11,887 nt of DNA from contig CALBSY010000117.1 in NCBI GenBank assembly GCA_937967725.1, forward strand, positions 1 to 11,887. Direction: 5' to 3'. Origin of the DNA: an uncultured Alphaproteobacteria bacterium. GTDB lineage: Bacteria > Pseudomonadota > Alphaproteobacteria > Caulobacterales > Aquidulcibacteraceae. Below the pieces are notes generated by a model. That model ran no database searches and was not told the DNA's origin. It was given only the letters and a program-made list of their open reading frames with translations. Both the position numbers and the translations under genes were made by a program. This document shows positions 6,238 through 11,887 of the stretch, one piece after another (position 1 is the stretch's first letter; each line of letters opens with the position of its first letter).

Positions 6238-7617
6238 ATGGACTTCGCGGCCGCTGCCGTTGCCGATGTTGTCGCGCCGCCGCCGCGTGCGGGCGGCGGA
6301 CGCAGTCCCACGCCTGACGCGGCAGACAGCGCGAGTTTCGACGAGCACCTCCAAACCGCGCAGGAGACACACACCGACGCCGTCGCGGCGCCCGCTCCGG
6401 CAGACAGCGAGTCATCGGCCGCGGACGGCGCCACGGCGTCAGGCGCCGGAGACTCAGCGGCGCAGGTCGCGGACGGCGCGCAGCAGCAGATTCCGCTCCC
6501 GCACACGTCGACTTTAGCCGTGCACTTCATGGCCAACGCCGCACCGCATGCCTCGATAGACGGCGCGGTGAACACAGCGCTTCAAACGCCGGCGGACGCG
6601 GCGCCGATCACCCCAGCGCCGCCGCCGGCGCAAGGGGCGGCGGCCGCGACAACGCCAGCTGCGGCACAGCGCAGTGATCCCGCGGTGGCGGCGCCTCAGA
6701 ACATTGAACGGAATAGCGCGCCAGCGGCGCCGGCTACGACTGCAGGCAAAGGCTCAGGCGACGCCGCGCCCACCACACCATCGGTGCAAGCCAGCAGCGC
6801 CACGTCCGGCACCGCGCCGTCACAGCCATTGCCATCAGGGAGCGCGCCGAGCGCCGCGCCAGTCATCGCGAACGCGGAAGCAACGACGCAACGAATCGCG
6901 CCTGTCGCGCCACCACCTGAGTCAGTGCGTGAACTCGGGCCACGCGCGGCCAAGCATAACCTACGCGCGACGGCGGAACCCGAAGCAACACCGCGCCATG
7001 GTCCGCCGCCGCAGGCGCACGCCGCCGCAATAAAGAACGCGGCCAAGGTTGCTCCCGCTCCGGTAAACGTCAAAGACGCCGTGGCCATCGCGCCACTCGA
7101 TGCGCCGGACGCCGCCCTGCCCCAGACCACTTCGACCGCGGCGGCGACGCAAACCGCATCACAAACTCAGCACGCCGCGCTTGATCAGGCCGCTGTGCGG
7201 ACGGCGCCGGCGGCGCATCAGGTGGCGCGGGAGATCGTGCGCCGCTTTGACGGCGACGGCGCCCGTTTCGAGCTGCGGCTTGACCCGCCAGAGTTGGGCC
7301 GCATCGAAGTGCGGCTCGACGTGTCACGCGATCACCGCGTCAGCGCAATGATTATGGCCGACAGCCCGCAAGCGCTGACAGAGCTCGCGCGGAACGCGCG
7401 CGAGCTGGAGCAGATGCTGCAATCCGCGGGGCTTGAGCTTTCCGACAGCGGGCTTTCGTTCGATCTGCGCCAAGGGAGCGAAGGCGGCGATGCCGGCGAT
7501 GGTGCGGCGGCGCCCGGCGAAAGCGACGGAGAGCAGTCAACTGGACAAGTTGCACCGCAGGCGCGGCCGCTCGGCTTCGAGCGCTGGCGCGGCGTACGCG
7601 TAGATATGATGGATTGA
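6238..7617 (+). CDS. fliK: Flagellar hook-length control protein FliK
   Basis: FliK is the exported molecular ruler that measures hook length and switches the export gate from hook to filament substrates. The 459-residue protein has a long Ala/Pro/Thr-rich, low-complexity N-terminal and central part (about 1-320), as expected for an unfolded ruler. A conserved C-terminal Flg_hook domain (about 325-412) follows, with the signature FELRLDPPELGRIEVRLDV and then MIMADSPQALTEL. The tail is Gly/Glu rich. Start ATG 6238 has a GGGGGA site just upstream and lies downstream of the sigma-54 promoter; an upstream in-frame GTG at 6157 precedes that promoter and adds an Arg-rich stretch unlike the family. 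flgD follows within about 16 bases. The N-terminal part is too variable to confirm by eye; the C-terminal domain is clear. Confidence 0.92.
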   Translation: MDFAAAAVADVVAPPPRAGGGRSPTPDAADSASFDEHLQTAQETHTDAVAAPAPADSESSAADGATASGAGDSAAQVADGAQQQIPLPHTSTLAVHFMANAAPHASIDGAVNTALQTPADAAPITPAPPPAQGAAAATTPAAAQRSDPAVAAPQNIERNSAPAAPATTAGKGSGDAAPTTPSVQASSATSGTAPSQPLPSGSAPSAAPVIANAEATTQRIAPVAPPPESVRELGPRAAKHNLRATAEPEATPRHGPPPQAHAAAIKNAAKVAPAPVNVKDAVAIAPLDAPDAALPQTTSTAAATQTASQTQHAALDQAAVRTAPAAHQVAREIVRRFDGDGARFELRLDPPELGRIEVRLDVSRDHRVSAMIMADSPQALTELARNARELEQMLQSAGLELSDSGLSFDLRQGSEGGDAGDGAAAPGESDGEQSTGQVAPQARPLGFERWRGVRVDMMD

Positions 7618-7633
7618 GGCCGCAGAGAGGCCG

Positions 7634-8287
7634 ATTGACGGCATAGCAACAGCAACGGCCGCGCAGAACACGGAAGCGCGCACGCGGCTCTCGGACAACT
7701 ATGACACGTTCCTGGTGTTGCTGACGGCGCAGCTTCAGAACCAGGACCCGCTCGCGCCCATGGATTCAACGCAGTTCACCCAACAGTTGGTGCAATTCAG
7801 TCAGGTTGAGCAGCAGATCCGCACCAACGAACAGCTAACCGGGCTTGTTGCACACTACCAAGCCGCCTCGGCGGGCGCCGCCCTCTCCTATCTCGGCAAA
7901 GACGCAATCATCGAGTCGAATGAGACCTATCTCGCCGGCGGCGAGGCGCGCTGGGCCTATCGGCTGCCGACGAATGCGACTGCGATGACAGTCAACGTCA
8001 AGGACATGCAGGGCCGCACCATCTACACCACGACGACTGCTCCCCGCACCGGCGGCGAACACTTGTTCAGCTGGGATGGCACACGGACCGACGGCACGAC
8101 GGCTGCAGATGGCGTCTATCGAATCGAAATCGTGGCCACGGGCGCGAACGATGAAACGCTCACGCCGACAATTTCCGTGCGTGAAACCATCATGGGCGTG
8201 GATTTCACTGGCGCCACGCCCGTCATCATCACGCCGGCAGGCACGCGCGAACTGGGTTCAATCCGGTCCGTGCTCGCCAACGGCTGA
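7634..8287 (+). CDS. flgD: Flagellar hook-capping protein FlgD, apparent ATT start
   Basis: FlgD caps the growing hook and guides FlgE assembly. From ATT 7634 the product has 217 residues, a normal length. The N-terminal export and cap region includes NYDTFLVLLTAQLQNQDPL and FTQQLVQFSQVEQQ (about 23-60). A FlgD Ig-like/FnIII region follows (about 110-175), with FSWDGTRTDGTTAADGVYRI. No ATG, GTG or TTG occurs in frame between the stop at 7607-7609 and GTG 7715. Starting at 7715 would remove 27 residues, several conserved, and has no ribosome site. ATT 7634 gives the family-like opening MDGIATATA and has AGAGAGG three bases upstream, a short spacing. ATT initiation is rare but known (for example infC). 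A miscalled or mutated ATG is an equal possibility. Confidence 0.9.
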   Translation: MDGIATATAAQNTEARTRLSDNYDTFLVLLTAQLQNQDPLAPMDSTQFTQQLVQFSQVEQQIRTNEQLTGLVAHYQAASAGAALSYLGKDAIIESNETYLAGGEARWAYRLPTNATAMTVNVKDMQGRTIYTTTTAPRTGGEHLFSWDGTRTDGTTAADGVYRIEIVATGANDETLTPTISVRETIMGVDFTGATPVIITPAGTRELGSIRSVLANG

Positions 8288-8296
8288 GAAGCATCG

Positions 8297-8336
8297 CGTC
8301 CGCCGAATGCGGGCGTTCGTTTAGCGCAGAAGCGCT
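8297..8336 (+). other. Two consecutive hairpins between flgD and flgE
   Basis: The first has arms CGTCCGC (8297-8303) and GCGGGCG (8309-8315), seven pairs including one G-T, followed by TTCGTTT. The second has arms AGCGC (8323-8327) and GCGCT (8332-8336) with loop AGAA. The first could be a weak terminator or attenuator; more simply, both may be processing or stability elements in a transcript where hook protein must be made in excess. Confidence 0.35.
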
Positions 8337-8400
8337 CCATCACTGACAGGAACTTAGTGCCGCGCACTGTGGGACGCGCGCGGCGATGGAGCTGGGACAA

Positions 8401-9708
8401 ATGTCTATCTACCCCGCATTGCGCGCGGGCGTTTCTGGCCTCACCGCCAATTCGAGCGCGCTCGCCGTCATTTCGGACAACATCGCTAACGTAAATACGG
8501 TTGGCTACAAACGCTCCGGCGTGGACTTTTCCGCGCTCGTCAACGCGCAGAACTCAGCAACCACCTATAACGCCGGCGGCGTGTTGCCGCTAACGCGTCA
8601 GCAGATTTCGCTGCAAGGGTCGCTCGAACAGTCGCGTTCAACCACCGACCTCGCCATCTCCGGCGACGGTTTCTTCATCGTGTCGCCGAACAACCAGCAG
8701 CTCTCGAACGGCGGCAGCGTGTTGTTTACGCGCGCCGGGTCGTTCACGATCGATGCGCAGGGCTACATGGTCAACGCGCAGGGCCTGTTCCTGCAAGGAT
8801 GGCCGGTGCAGGGAAATGGCAGCATCGTCTCCTCCCCCACGTCGCTCTCGGCGATCGAGCCAGTCAACATCGCCGGAGTCGGCGGCCTGGCGGAGCCAAC
8901 CGCGAACATAAACATCAACGCCAACCTCACCTCCGGCGAAACGCCGTACGCCGGCGCCTACACGGCCGGTGACATGGCCACCGGCACAGTCATCCCGCAG
9001 TTTGAAACGTCGCTGGAAGTGTACGACAGTTTGGGCGCACCGCGCTCGATCGCCGTCGGCTTCCTCAAGACTGGGCCGAACACCTGGCAGGTCGAGGCCT
9101 ATGCGCGTCCCAACACCAACATCACGAACGGGGCCGCCAACGGCGGGTTGCTCGCCTCGGGGACGGTGACTTTCAAGACTGACGGTACCGTCGCCAGCGC
9201 CACCGGAACCATCGGCGGCACTTTCACGATCCCATGGGCCGCATCCACGGGCGCTGCGGCTCAGCCAGTCGACCTCGATCTCACGACCGGCATGACGCAG
9301 TTCGCCAACTCCTACAGCGTCACCAGCGTCACCGCCGACGGCGTGCCGCCGGGCGATCTGGTTGGGCTCGTGCTTGAGGGCGACGGCATGCTGACGGCGC
9401 AGTTTTCGAACGGCCGCGCACGCGCGCTCTATCAGATCCCACTCGCGACGTTTCTCAACCCGAACGGCCTCAAGGCCGACCAGGGCGGCGCGTTCCGCAC
9501 GACGCTGGAATCCGGCCTTTACAACATTAACGCGTCCAACGCCGGCGGCGCGGGCCGGATCGTTTCGGGCGCGCTCGAAGCGTCCAACGTCGACCTTGCG
9601 GCGGAGTTCACGAACCTCATCACCACGCAGCGCGCCTACTCCGCCTCTTCGCGCATCATCACGACCGCGGACGAAATGTTGGAGGAGCTGCTGCGCATCA
9701 AGCGATAG
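8401..9708 (+). CDS. flgE: Flagellar hook protein FlgE
   Basis: FlgE is the hook subunit that forms the universal joint outside the cell and is exported by the flagellar type III system. The 435-residue protein has the N-terminal rod/hook motif (about 1-40, with SDNIANVNTVGYKRSGVDF). It continues with TTDLAISGDGFFIV and FTRAGSFTIDAQGYMVN, typical of FlgE/FlgG D1 regions. A central FlgE D2-type domain lies at about 170-300. The C-terminal helices carry LEASNVDLAAEFTNLITTQR and end LLRIKR. It is shorter than the Caulobacter hook protein, mainly in the middle, but normal for the wider family. Start ATG 8401 is chosen for homology and an upstream GGAG; an in-frame ATG at 8386 adds five residues. 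It is third in the fliK-flgD-flgE operon, 113 bases after flgD. Confidence 0.96.
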   Translation: MSIYPALRAGVSGLTANSSALAVISDNIANVNTVGYKRSGVDFSALVNAQNSATTYNAGGVLPLTRQQISLQGSLEQSRSTTDLAISGDGFFIVSPNNQQLSNGGSVLFTRAGSFTIDAQGYMVNAQGLFLQGWPVQGNGSIVSSPTSLSAIEPVNIAGVGGLAEPTANININANLTSGETPYAGAYTAGDMATGTVIPQFETSLEVYDSLGAPRSIAVGFLKTGPNTWQVEAYARPNTNITNGAANGGLLASGTVTFKTDGTVASATGTIGGTFTIPWAASTGAAAQPVDLDLTTGMTQFANSYSVTSVTADGVPPGDLVGLVLEGDGMLTAQFSNGRARALYQIPLATFLNPNGLKADQGGAFRTTLESGLYNINASNAGGAGRIVSGALEASNVDLAAEFTNLITTQRAYSASSRIITTADEMLEELLRIKR

Positions 9709-9723
9709 AGTAGCTAGCGCCGC

Positions 9724-9741
9724 GTAAGAAACGAGTAAGAG
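9724..9741 (-). repeat. sciP upstream element A, CtrA-like
   Basis: On the minus strand this reads CTCTTACTCGTTTCTTAC and contains TTAC-N7-TTAC, close to the CtrA recognition pattern TTAA-N7-TTAA. It is an inverted, 15-of-17 match to element B at 9790-9806. It overlaps the first base of a GANTC site. Confidence 0.55.
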
Positions 9742-9782
9742 AATCCGTGTTCTAATTCGGTACAGACACCGCCTGACGATTC
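9741..9782. promoter_or_regulatory. Pair of GANTC (CcrM methylation) sites before sciP
   Basis: GAATC at 9741-9745 and GATTC at 9778-9782 match the CcrM target GANTC. Both lie between the inverted elements A and B. In Caulobacter-like bacteria GANTC methylation state reports replication and modulates some cell-cycle promoters. Whether it acts here is inference. Confidence 0.5.
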
Positions 9783-9789
9783 GCGCCTG

Positions 9790-9807
9790 CTCTTAGTCGT
9801 TTCTTTA
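9790..9807 (+). repeat. sciP upstream element B, CtrA-like
   Basis: This reads CTCTTAGTCGTTTCTTTA, with TTAG-N7-TTTA as a degenerate CtrA-type box. It pairs with element A as an inverted repeat 48 bases apart. Its right end, TTAGCCG (9805-9811), also pairs perfectly with CGGCTAA (9827-9833), part of element C. sciP is a CtrA-activated gene in Caulobacter, which makes a CtrA role plausible. Confidence 0.55.
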
Positions 9808-9826
9808 GCCGTCTGACTTATGCTCA

Positions 9827-9840
9827 CGGCTAAGAACGAG
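9827..9840 (-). repeat. sciP upstream element C
   Basis: On the minus strand this reads CTCGTTCTTAGCCG, a shortened copy of the right part of element B (two single-base gaps). It abuts the GAGGAG ribosome site of sciP, so the B-C stem could form in the mRNA leader just before that site if transcription starts upstream of B. Confidence 0.45.
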
Positions 9841-9852
9841 GAGAAAGGCGCT

Positions 9853-10134
9853 ATGCAGAAGCAACGCCGCTATGATGGGGTGGTGATGGGTCCCGACGGG
9901 AATCCCCTCACTTTGGACGATCTGCCGCCTCCGGGCACAACGCGCTGGGTGATCCGGCGCAAGGCCGAAGTCGTCGCCGCCGTGCGCGGCGGCCTGCTCA
10001 CGCTTGAAGATGCGTGCGCGCGCTACGGCCTCTCGGAAGAAGAATTCGATTCCTGGCGCAAGGCGATCGAGAAGCACGGCCTCCCCGGCCTGCGTACGAC
10101 CCGCATCCAGCACTATCGCGCGGCCGGCGTCTAA
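9853..10134 (+). CDS. sciP: SciP, CtrA-inhibiting protein (DUF1153)
   Basis: SciP is a small helix-turn-helix protein that binds CtrA and blocks its recruitment of RNA polymerase, confining CtrA-dependent expression (flagellar and cell-cycle genes) to the right phase. The 93-residue product contains RYDGVVMGPDGNPLTLDDLP, PPGTTRWVIRRKAEVVAAVR and the helix-turn-helix-like EDACARYGLSEEEFDSWRKA, all typical of the family. ATG 9853 is used because homology begins there and GAGGAG and AAAGG lie upstream; an in-frame ATG at 9820 would add 11 unconserved residues. The place between flgE and fliF matches the Caulobacter order. It has its own control gap upstream and a strong terminator downstream, so it is probably monocistronic. 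Confidence 0.95.
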   Translation: MQKQRRYDGVVMGPDGNPLTLDDLPPPGTTRWVIRRKAEVVAAVRGGLLTLEDACARYGLSEEEFDSWRKAIEKHGLPGLRTTRIQHYRAAGV

Positions 10135-10175
10135 CCACGCCGCGCCGCCGCGACGGCGCTTTGACGAGGCCCACA

Positions 10176-10206
10176 AAAAGCCCCCGCCTCCCCGGCGGGG
10201 GCTTTT
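10176..10206. terminator. Strong intrinsic terminator after sciP
   Basis: A GC-rich stem GCCCCCGCC (10180-10188) pairs with GGCGGGGGC (10194-10202) around a TCCCC loop, followed by TTTT and preceded by AAAA on the other arm. It should stop transcription from sciP and could act in both directions. It isolates fliF from the upstream unit. Confidence 0.9.
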
Positions 10207-10221
10207 GCGCGTCCCGTATGA

Positions 10222-10236
10222 TTAACGCTTGTTTCA
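10222..10236 (+). promoter_or_regulatory. CtrA-like box in fliF promoter region
   Basis: TTAA (10222-10225), seven bases, then TTCA (10233-10236) matches the CtrA pattern TTAA-N7-TTAA at seven of eight positions. The second half overlaps TTCACGC, one change from the Caulobacter -35 consensus TTGACGS. A possible -10 at 10248-10255 is weak and closely spaced. Early (class II) flagellar genes such as fliF are CtrA activated in Caulobacter. Confidence 0.55.
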
Positions 10237-10242
10237 CGCCCG

Positions 10243-10266
10243 ACCGGGCAATTTCTGCCCACCGGT
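10243..10266. promoter_or_regulatory. Palindrome in fliF promoter, candidate FlbD (ftr-like) site
   Basis: GGGCA (10246-10250) and TGCCC (10256-10260) flank ATTTC, with an outer ACCGG/CCGGT pair. The A/T core between GC-rich arms resembles the palindrome in the flgK leader. It would overlap the -10 region; in Caulobacter FlbD represses fliF from a site within its promoter region. Binding is inferred. Confidence 0.45.
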
Positions 10267-10274
10267 GAGATTTG

Positions 10275-10289
10275 CCCAGTGATTCTGGG
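10275..10289 (+). other. Small hairpin with GANTC site in fliF leader
   Basis: CCCAG (10275-10279) and CTGGG (10285-10289) form a five-pair stem. The sequence includes GATTC (10281-10285), a CcrM-type methylation site. It lies 29 bases before the fliF start. Confidence 0.35.
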
Positions 10290-10318
10290 AGCTCTCCCCG
10301 TGCGTGCAGAGGCGAGGC

Positions 10319-11842
10319 GTGAACGGCATTACCGATCTCCTGCTGAAGGCCGGACCGACGCGCCTGTTCGCCGGCGTCGACATGCGCGAAGCGGGAGAGA
10401 TCAGCCAGCGGCTGGAAGCCGCCGACATTCCCTTCGAGCTGCGCGGCGACGGCTCCTCAATCTATGTCGCCCGCTCGCGCGTGTTGGACGCGCGCATGAT
10501 GCTTTCGGCCGAAGGCCTGCCCTCGCGCGGTTCGATCGGCTATGAAATATTCGACGAGCCCGACGCGCTCGGACAGACGCAGTTTCAGCAAAACATTAAT
10601 CGGTTGCGCGCGCTTGAAGGCGAGCTTGCGCGCACAATAGCTTCGCTCGACGGCATCGCCTCGGCGCGGGTGCATCTGGTTCTGCCGGAGCGGCAGCTGT
10701 TCGCGCGTGAGAGCGAGCAGCCCTCGGCGTCCATCGTACTGCAGTTGCGGCGCGACGAACTTAGCTCCGGGCAGGTTCGCGCCATCCGCAATCTCGTCGC
10801 CAGTGCGACGCCGGGCCTAACTGCCGGCCGTGTGACGATCCTTGACGAATCCGGCCGCCTGCTCGCGGCGGCGTCGAGCGAAGACGGCGCGGTGGCCGAG
10901 GGCATCGACGAACGGCAAGTCGCGGTCGAGGAACGCATCCGCCGCACCGTCACCGACATCGTCGAAGGCGTGGTCGGTCAGGGCAACGCGCGCGTCCAGA
11001 TTTCCGCTGAGATGGATTTCAGCCGCATCAGCGAAACCTCCGAGCGCTACGATCCCGAAGGCCGCGTAGTCCGCTCGACCTCGACCACGGAAGAAACCTC
11101 GAGCAACGGATCGAGCGCCGCGGCGGCGAGCGCGGGCCTCAACGTGCCGGACACGACCGCAGGCGCATCCGCCAATGGCGGGAGCGGCGAGAACAGCTCG
11201 AGTCAGGAAACCGTCAACTACGAAATCTCGCGTACGACGCGCACGGAAGTCAGCGAAGCCGGCCGCATCCGCAGGTTATCCGTCGCGGTGGCCGTGGATG
11301 GTGTGACAACGCCAGGAGAAGGCGAGAACGCAGAGGCGGTGTACCAGCCGCGCAGCGAAGAAGAAATGCAGCGGCTGACGCAGTTGGTGCGCTCCGCCGT
11401 CGGGTACAACGCCGAGCGCGGCGATACTGTCGAGGTGATCAATACGCAATTCGCGCGGGCGAACGCGGGCGCGGCCTTGGAAGAGCCTGGCATGTTCGCC
11501 TTTTTGGGCGACCTTGATGTGATGCGTATCATCGAAGTGCTCGCCGCGCTGATTGCATCGTTGGCCTTCGTATTCTTCGTATTGCGACCGCTGATCGGCG
11601 GGCTGATGCGCGGCGGCGCCACTGCAGCAGCGGCCGGCGGCGCGCCTGCCCTGCCCGGCGCCGGCGGCGCGGCGGCGGCGCTGCCCGCGCCCGACGGTTC
11701 AACCGACGAGAGCGGCATCGACGTTGCCCAGATCGGCGGACGCATGAAGCAATCGGCGGTCAAGAAGGTCGCCGAAGTCGTGAGTCAGCACCCGGATGAA
11801 TCGGAGCGACACATGCGCGGCTGGCGGAACCACGCGCCGTAG
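10319..11842 (+). CDS. fliF: Flagellar M-ring protein FliF, lacking the first membrane segment
   Basis: FliF forms the MS ring in the inner membrane, the base for rotor and export gate. The product has 507 residues; relatives have about 530-560. Seen: a YscJ/FliF region (about 17-200) with GSIGYEIFDEPDALGQTQFQ and ARVHLVLPERQLF, a Ser/Gly/Ala-rich linker (about 245-300), a second conserved region, and a C-terminal membrane helix near 405-425. The N terminus runs MNGITDLLLKAGPTRL directly into FAGVDMREAGEI. The hydrophobic segment of about 35 residues that should lie between them is absent, with frame kept. The last residues also carry charged residues where relatives are hydrophobic. GTG 10319 is chosen because AGAGG is six bases upstream; GTG 10304 would add five residues. 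A CtrA-like box upstream suggests cell-cycle control. Confidence 0.93.
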   Translation: MNGITDLLLKAGPTRLFAGVDMREAGEISQRLEAADIPFELRGDGSSIYVARSRVLDARMMLSAEGLPSRGSIGYEIFDEPDALGQTQFQQNINRLRALEGELARTIASLDGIASARVHLVLPERQLFARESEQPSASIVLQLRRDELSSGQVRAIRNLVASATPGLTAGRVTILDESGRLLAAASSEDGAVAEGIDERQVAVEERIRRTVTDIVEGVVGQGNARVQISAEMDFSRISETSERYDPEGRVVRSTSTTEETSSNGSSAAAASAGLNVPDTTAGASANGGSGENSSSQETVNYEISRTTRTEVSEAGRIRRLSVAVAVDGVTTPGEGENAEAVYQPRSEEEMQRLTQLVRSAVGYNAERGDTVEVINTQFARANAGAALEEPGMFAFLGDLDVMRIIEVLAALIASLAFVFFVLRPLIGGLMRGGATAAAAGGAPALPGAGGAAAALPAPDGSTDESGIDVAQIGGRMKQSAVKKVAEVVSQHPDESERHMRGWRNHAP

Positions 11843-11844
11843 CT

Positions 11845-11887
11845 ATGGCCGCATCGCCCAGGGCCGCCGCCGAAACAGCGGCCAACG
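11845..11887 (+). CDS. fliG: Probable start of FliG (rotor switch protein), cut by window edge
   Basis: ATG 11845 opens a frame two bases after the fliF stop; only 14 codons, beginning MAASPRAAAETAAN, are visible. The assignment rests on position, since fliG follows fliF in nearly all flagellar clusters, and not on domain evidence. No strong ribosome site is seen, which fits coupling to fliF. Confidence 0.5.
   Translation, partial: MAASPRAAAETAAN

Noticed and set aside
5793..6575. 260-codon open frame on the minus strand across the flgK-fliK gap
   Set aside because: It overlaps both genes and the two promoters; its Ala/Ser/Cys-rich product is typical of a shadow frame in GC-rich DNA.
9725..9806. 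Inverted repeat before sciP as insertion-sequence ends or an intrinsic terminator for flgE
   Set aside because: There is no transposase or room for one in 48 bases, no target duplication, and the arms are not GC-rich with a T run.
11218..11763. 181-codon open frame on the minus strand opposite fliF
   Set aside because: It is antisense to conserved FliF domains, with a low-complexity Ala/Pro/Ser product.
1..11887. CRISPR array, tRNA or rRNA genes, prophage or integrase
   Set aside because: No regularly spaced repeats, cloverleaf, rRNA sequence or mobile-element gene was seen on either strand.

Overview
The window is about two thirds GC and carries most of a hook and basal-body flagellar cluster. 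It suggests an alphaproteobacterium of the Caulobacterales type, for example the Caulobacteraceae or Hyphomonadaceae. The strongest clue is a small DUF1153 gene, sciP, lying between flgE and fliF. SciP antagonises the cell-cycle regulator CtrA and is known from Caulobacter-like bacteria. The divergent sigma-54-type promoters, FlbD-like palindromes and GANTC sites point the same way. The family names are firm; genus and species cannot be read from the sequence.

Left part, minus strand (read from about 6057 down to 1): a sigma-54-type promoter at 6057-6042 precedes flgK (hook-filament junction protein 1) and flgL (junction protein 2). In the same direction with short gaps or overlaps follow mnmA (tRNA 2-thiouridylase), a hotdog thioesterase broken by one frameshift, and a thiolase cut by the window edge. 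The last three are housekeeping or metabolic genes. They may receive read-through from the flagellar unit, since no terminator is visible between them.

Central control region (5876-6237): 362 bases without a gene. It holds two back-to-back promoters of the form TGGCCC-N5-TTGC, three CCCGGC/GCCGGG-type palindromes that could bind FlbD, and an AT-rich island that could bind IHF. This resembles the divergent flaN/flbG hook region known from Caulobacter.

Right part, plus strand: fliK (hook-length control), flgD (hook cap) and flgE (hook protein) form the hook operon. After a 144-base control gap comes sciP, closed by a strong intrinsic terminator. A second control gap follows, with a CtrA-like box, a FlbD-like palindrome and a GANTC site. 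Then come fliF (MS ring) and the first codons of a probable fliG.

Together the genes build the MS ring, hook and hook-filament junction, with a cell-cycle regulator set among them. Several genes look damaged or odd. The thioesterase needs one extra base to be read through. flgD has no ATG, GTG or TTG start in the expected place and seems to begin at ATT. FliF lacks its first membrane segment and has polar residues in its FliG-binding tail. Either the assembly has errors here or some functions are decaying. No clearly new multi-gene system is visible; the most unexplained signals are the repeated elements in front of sciP and the truncated FliF.
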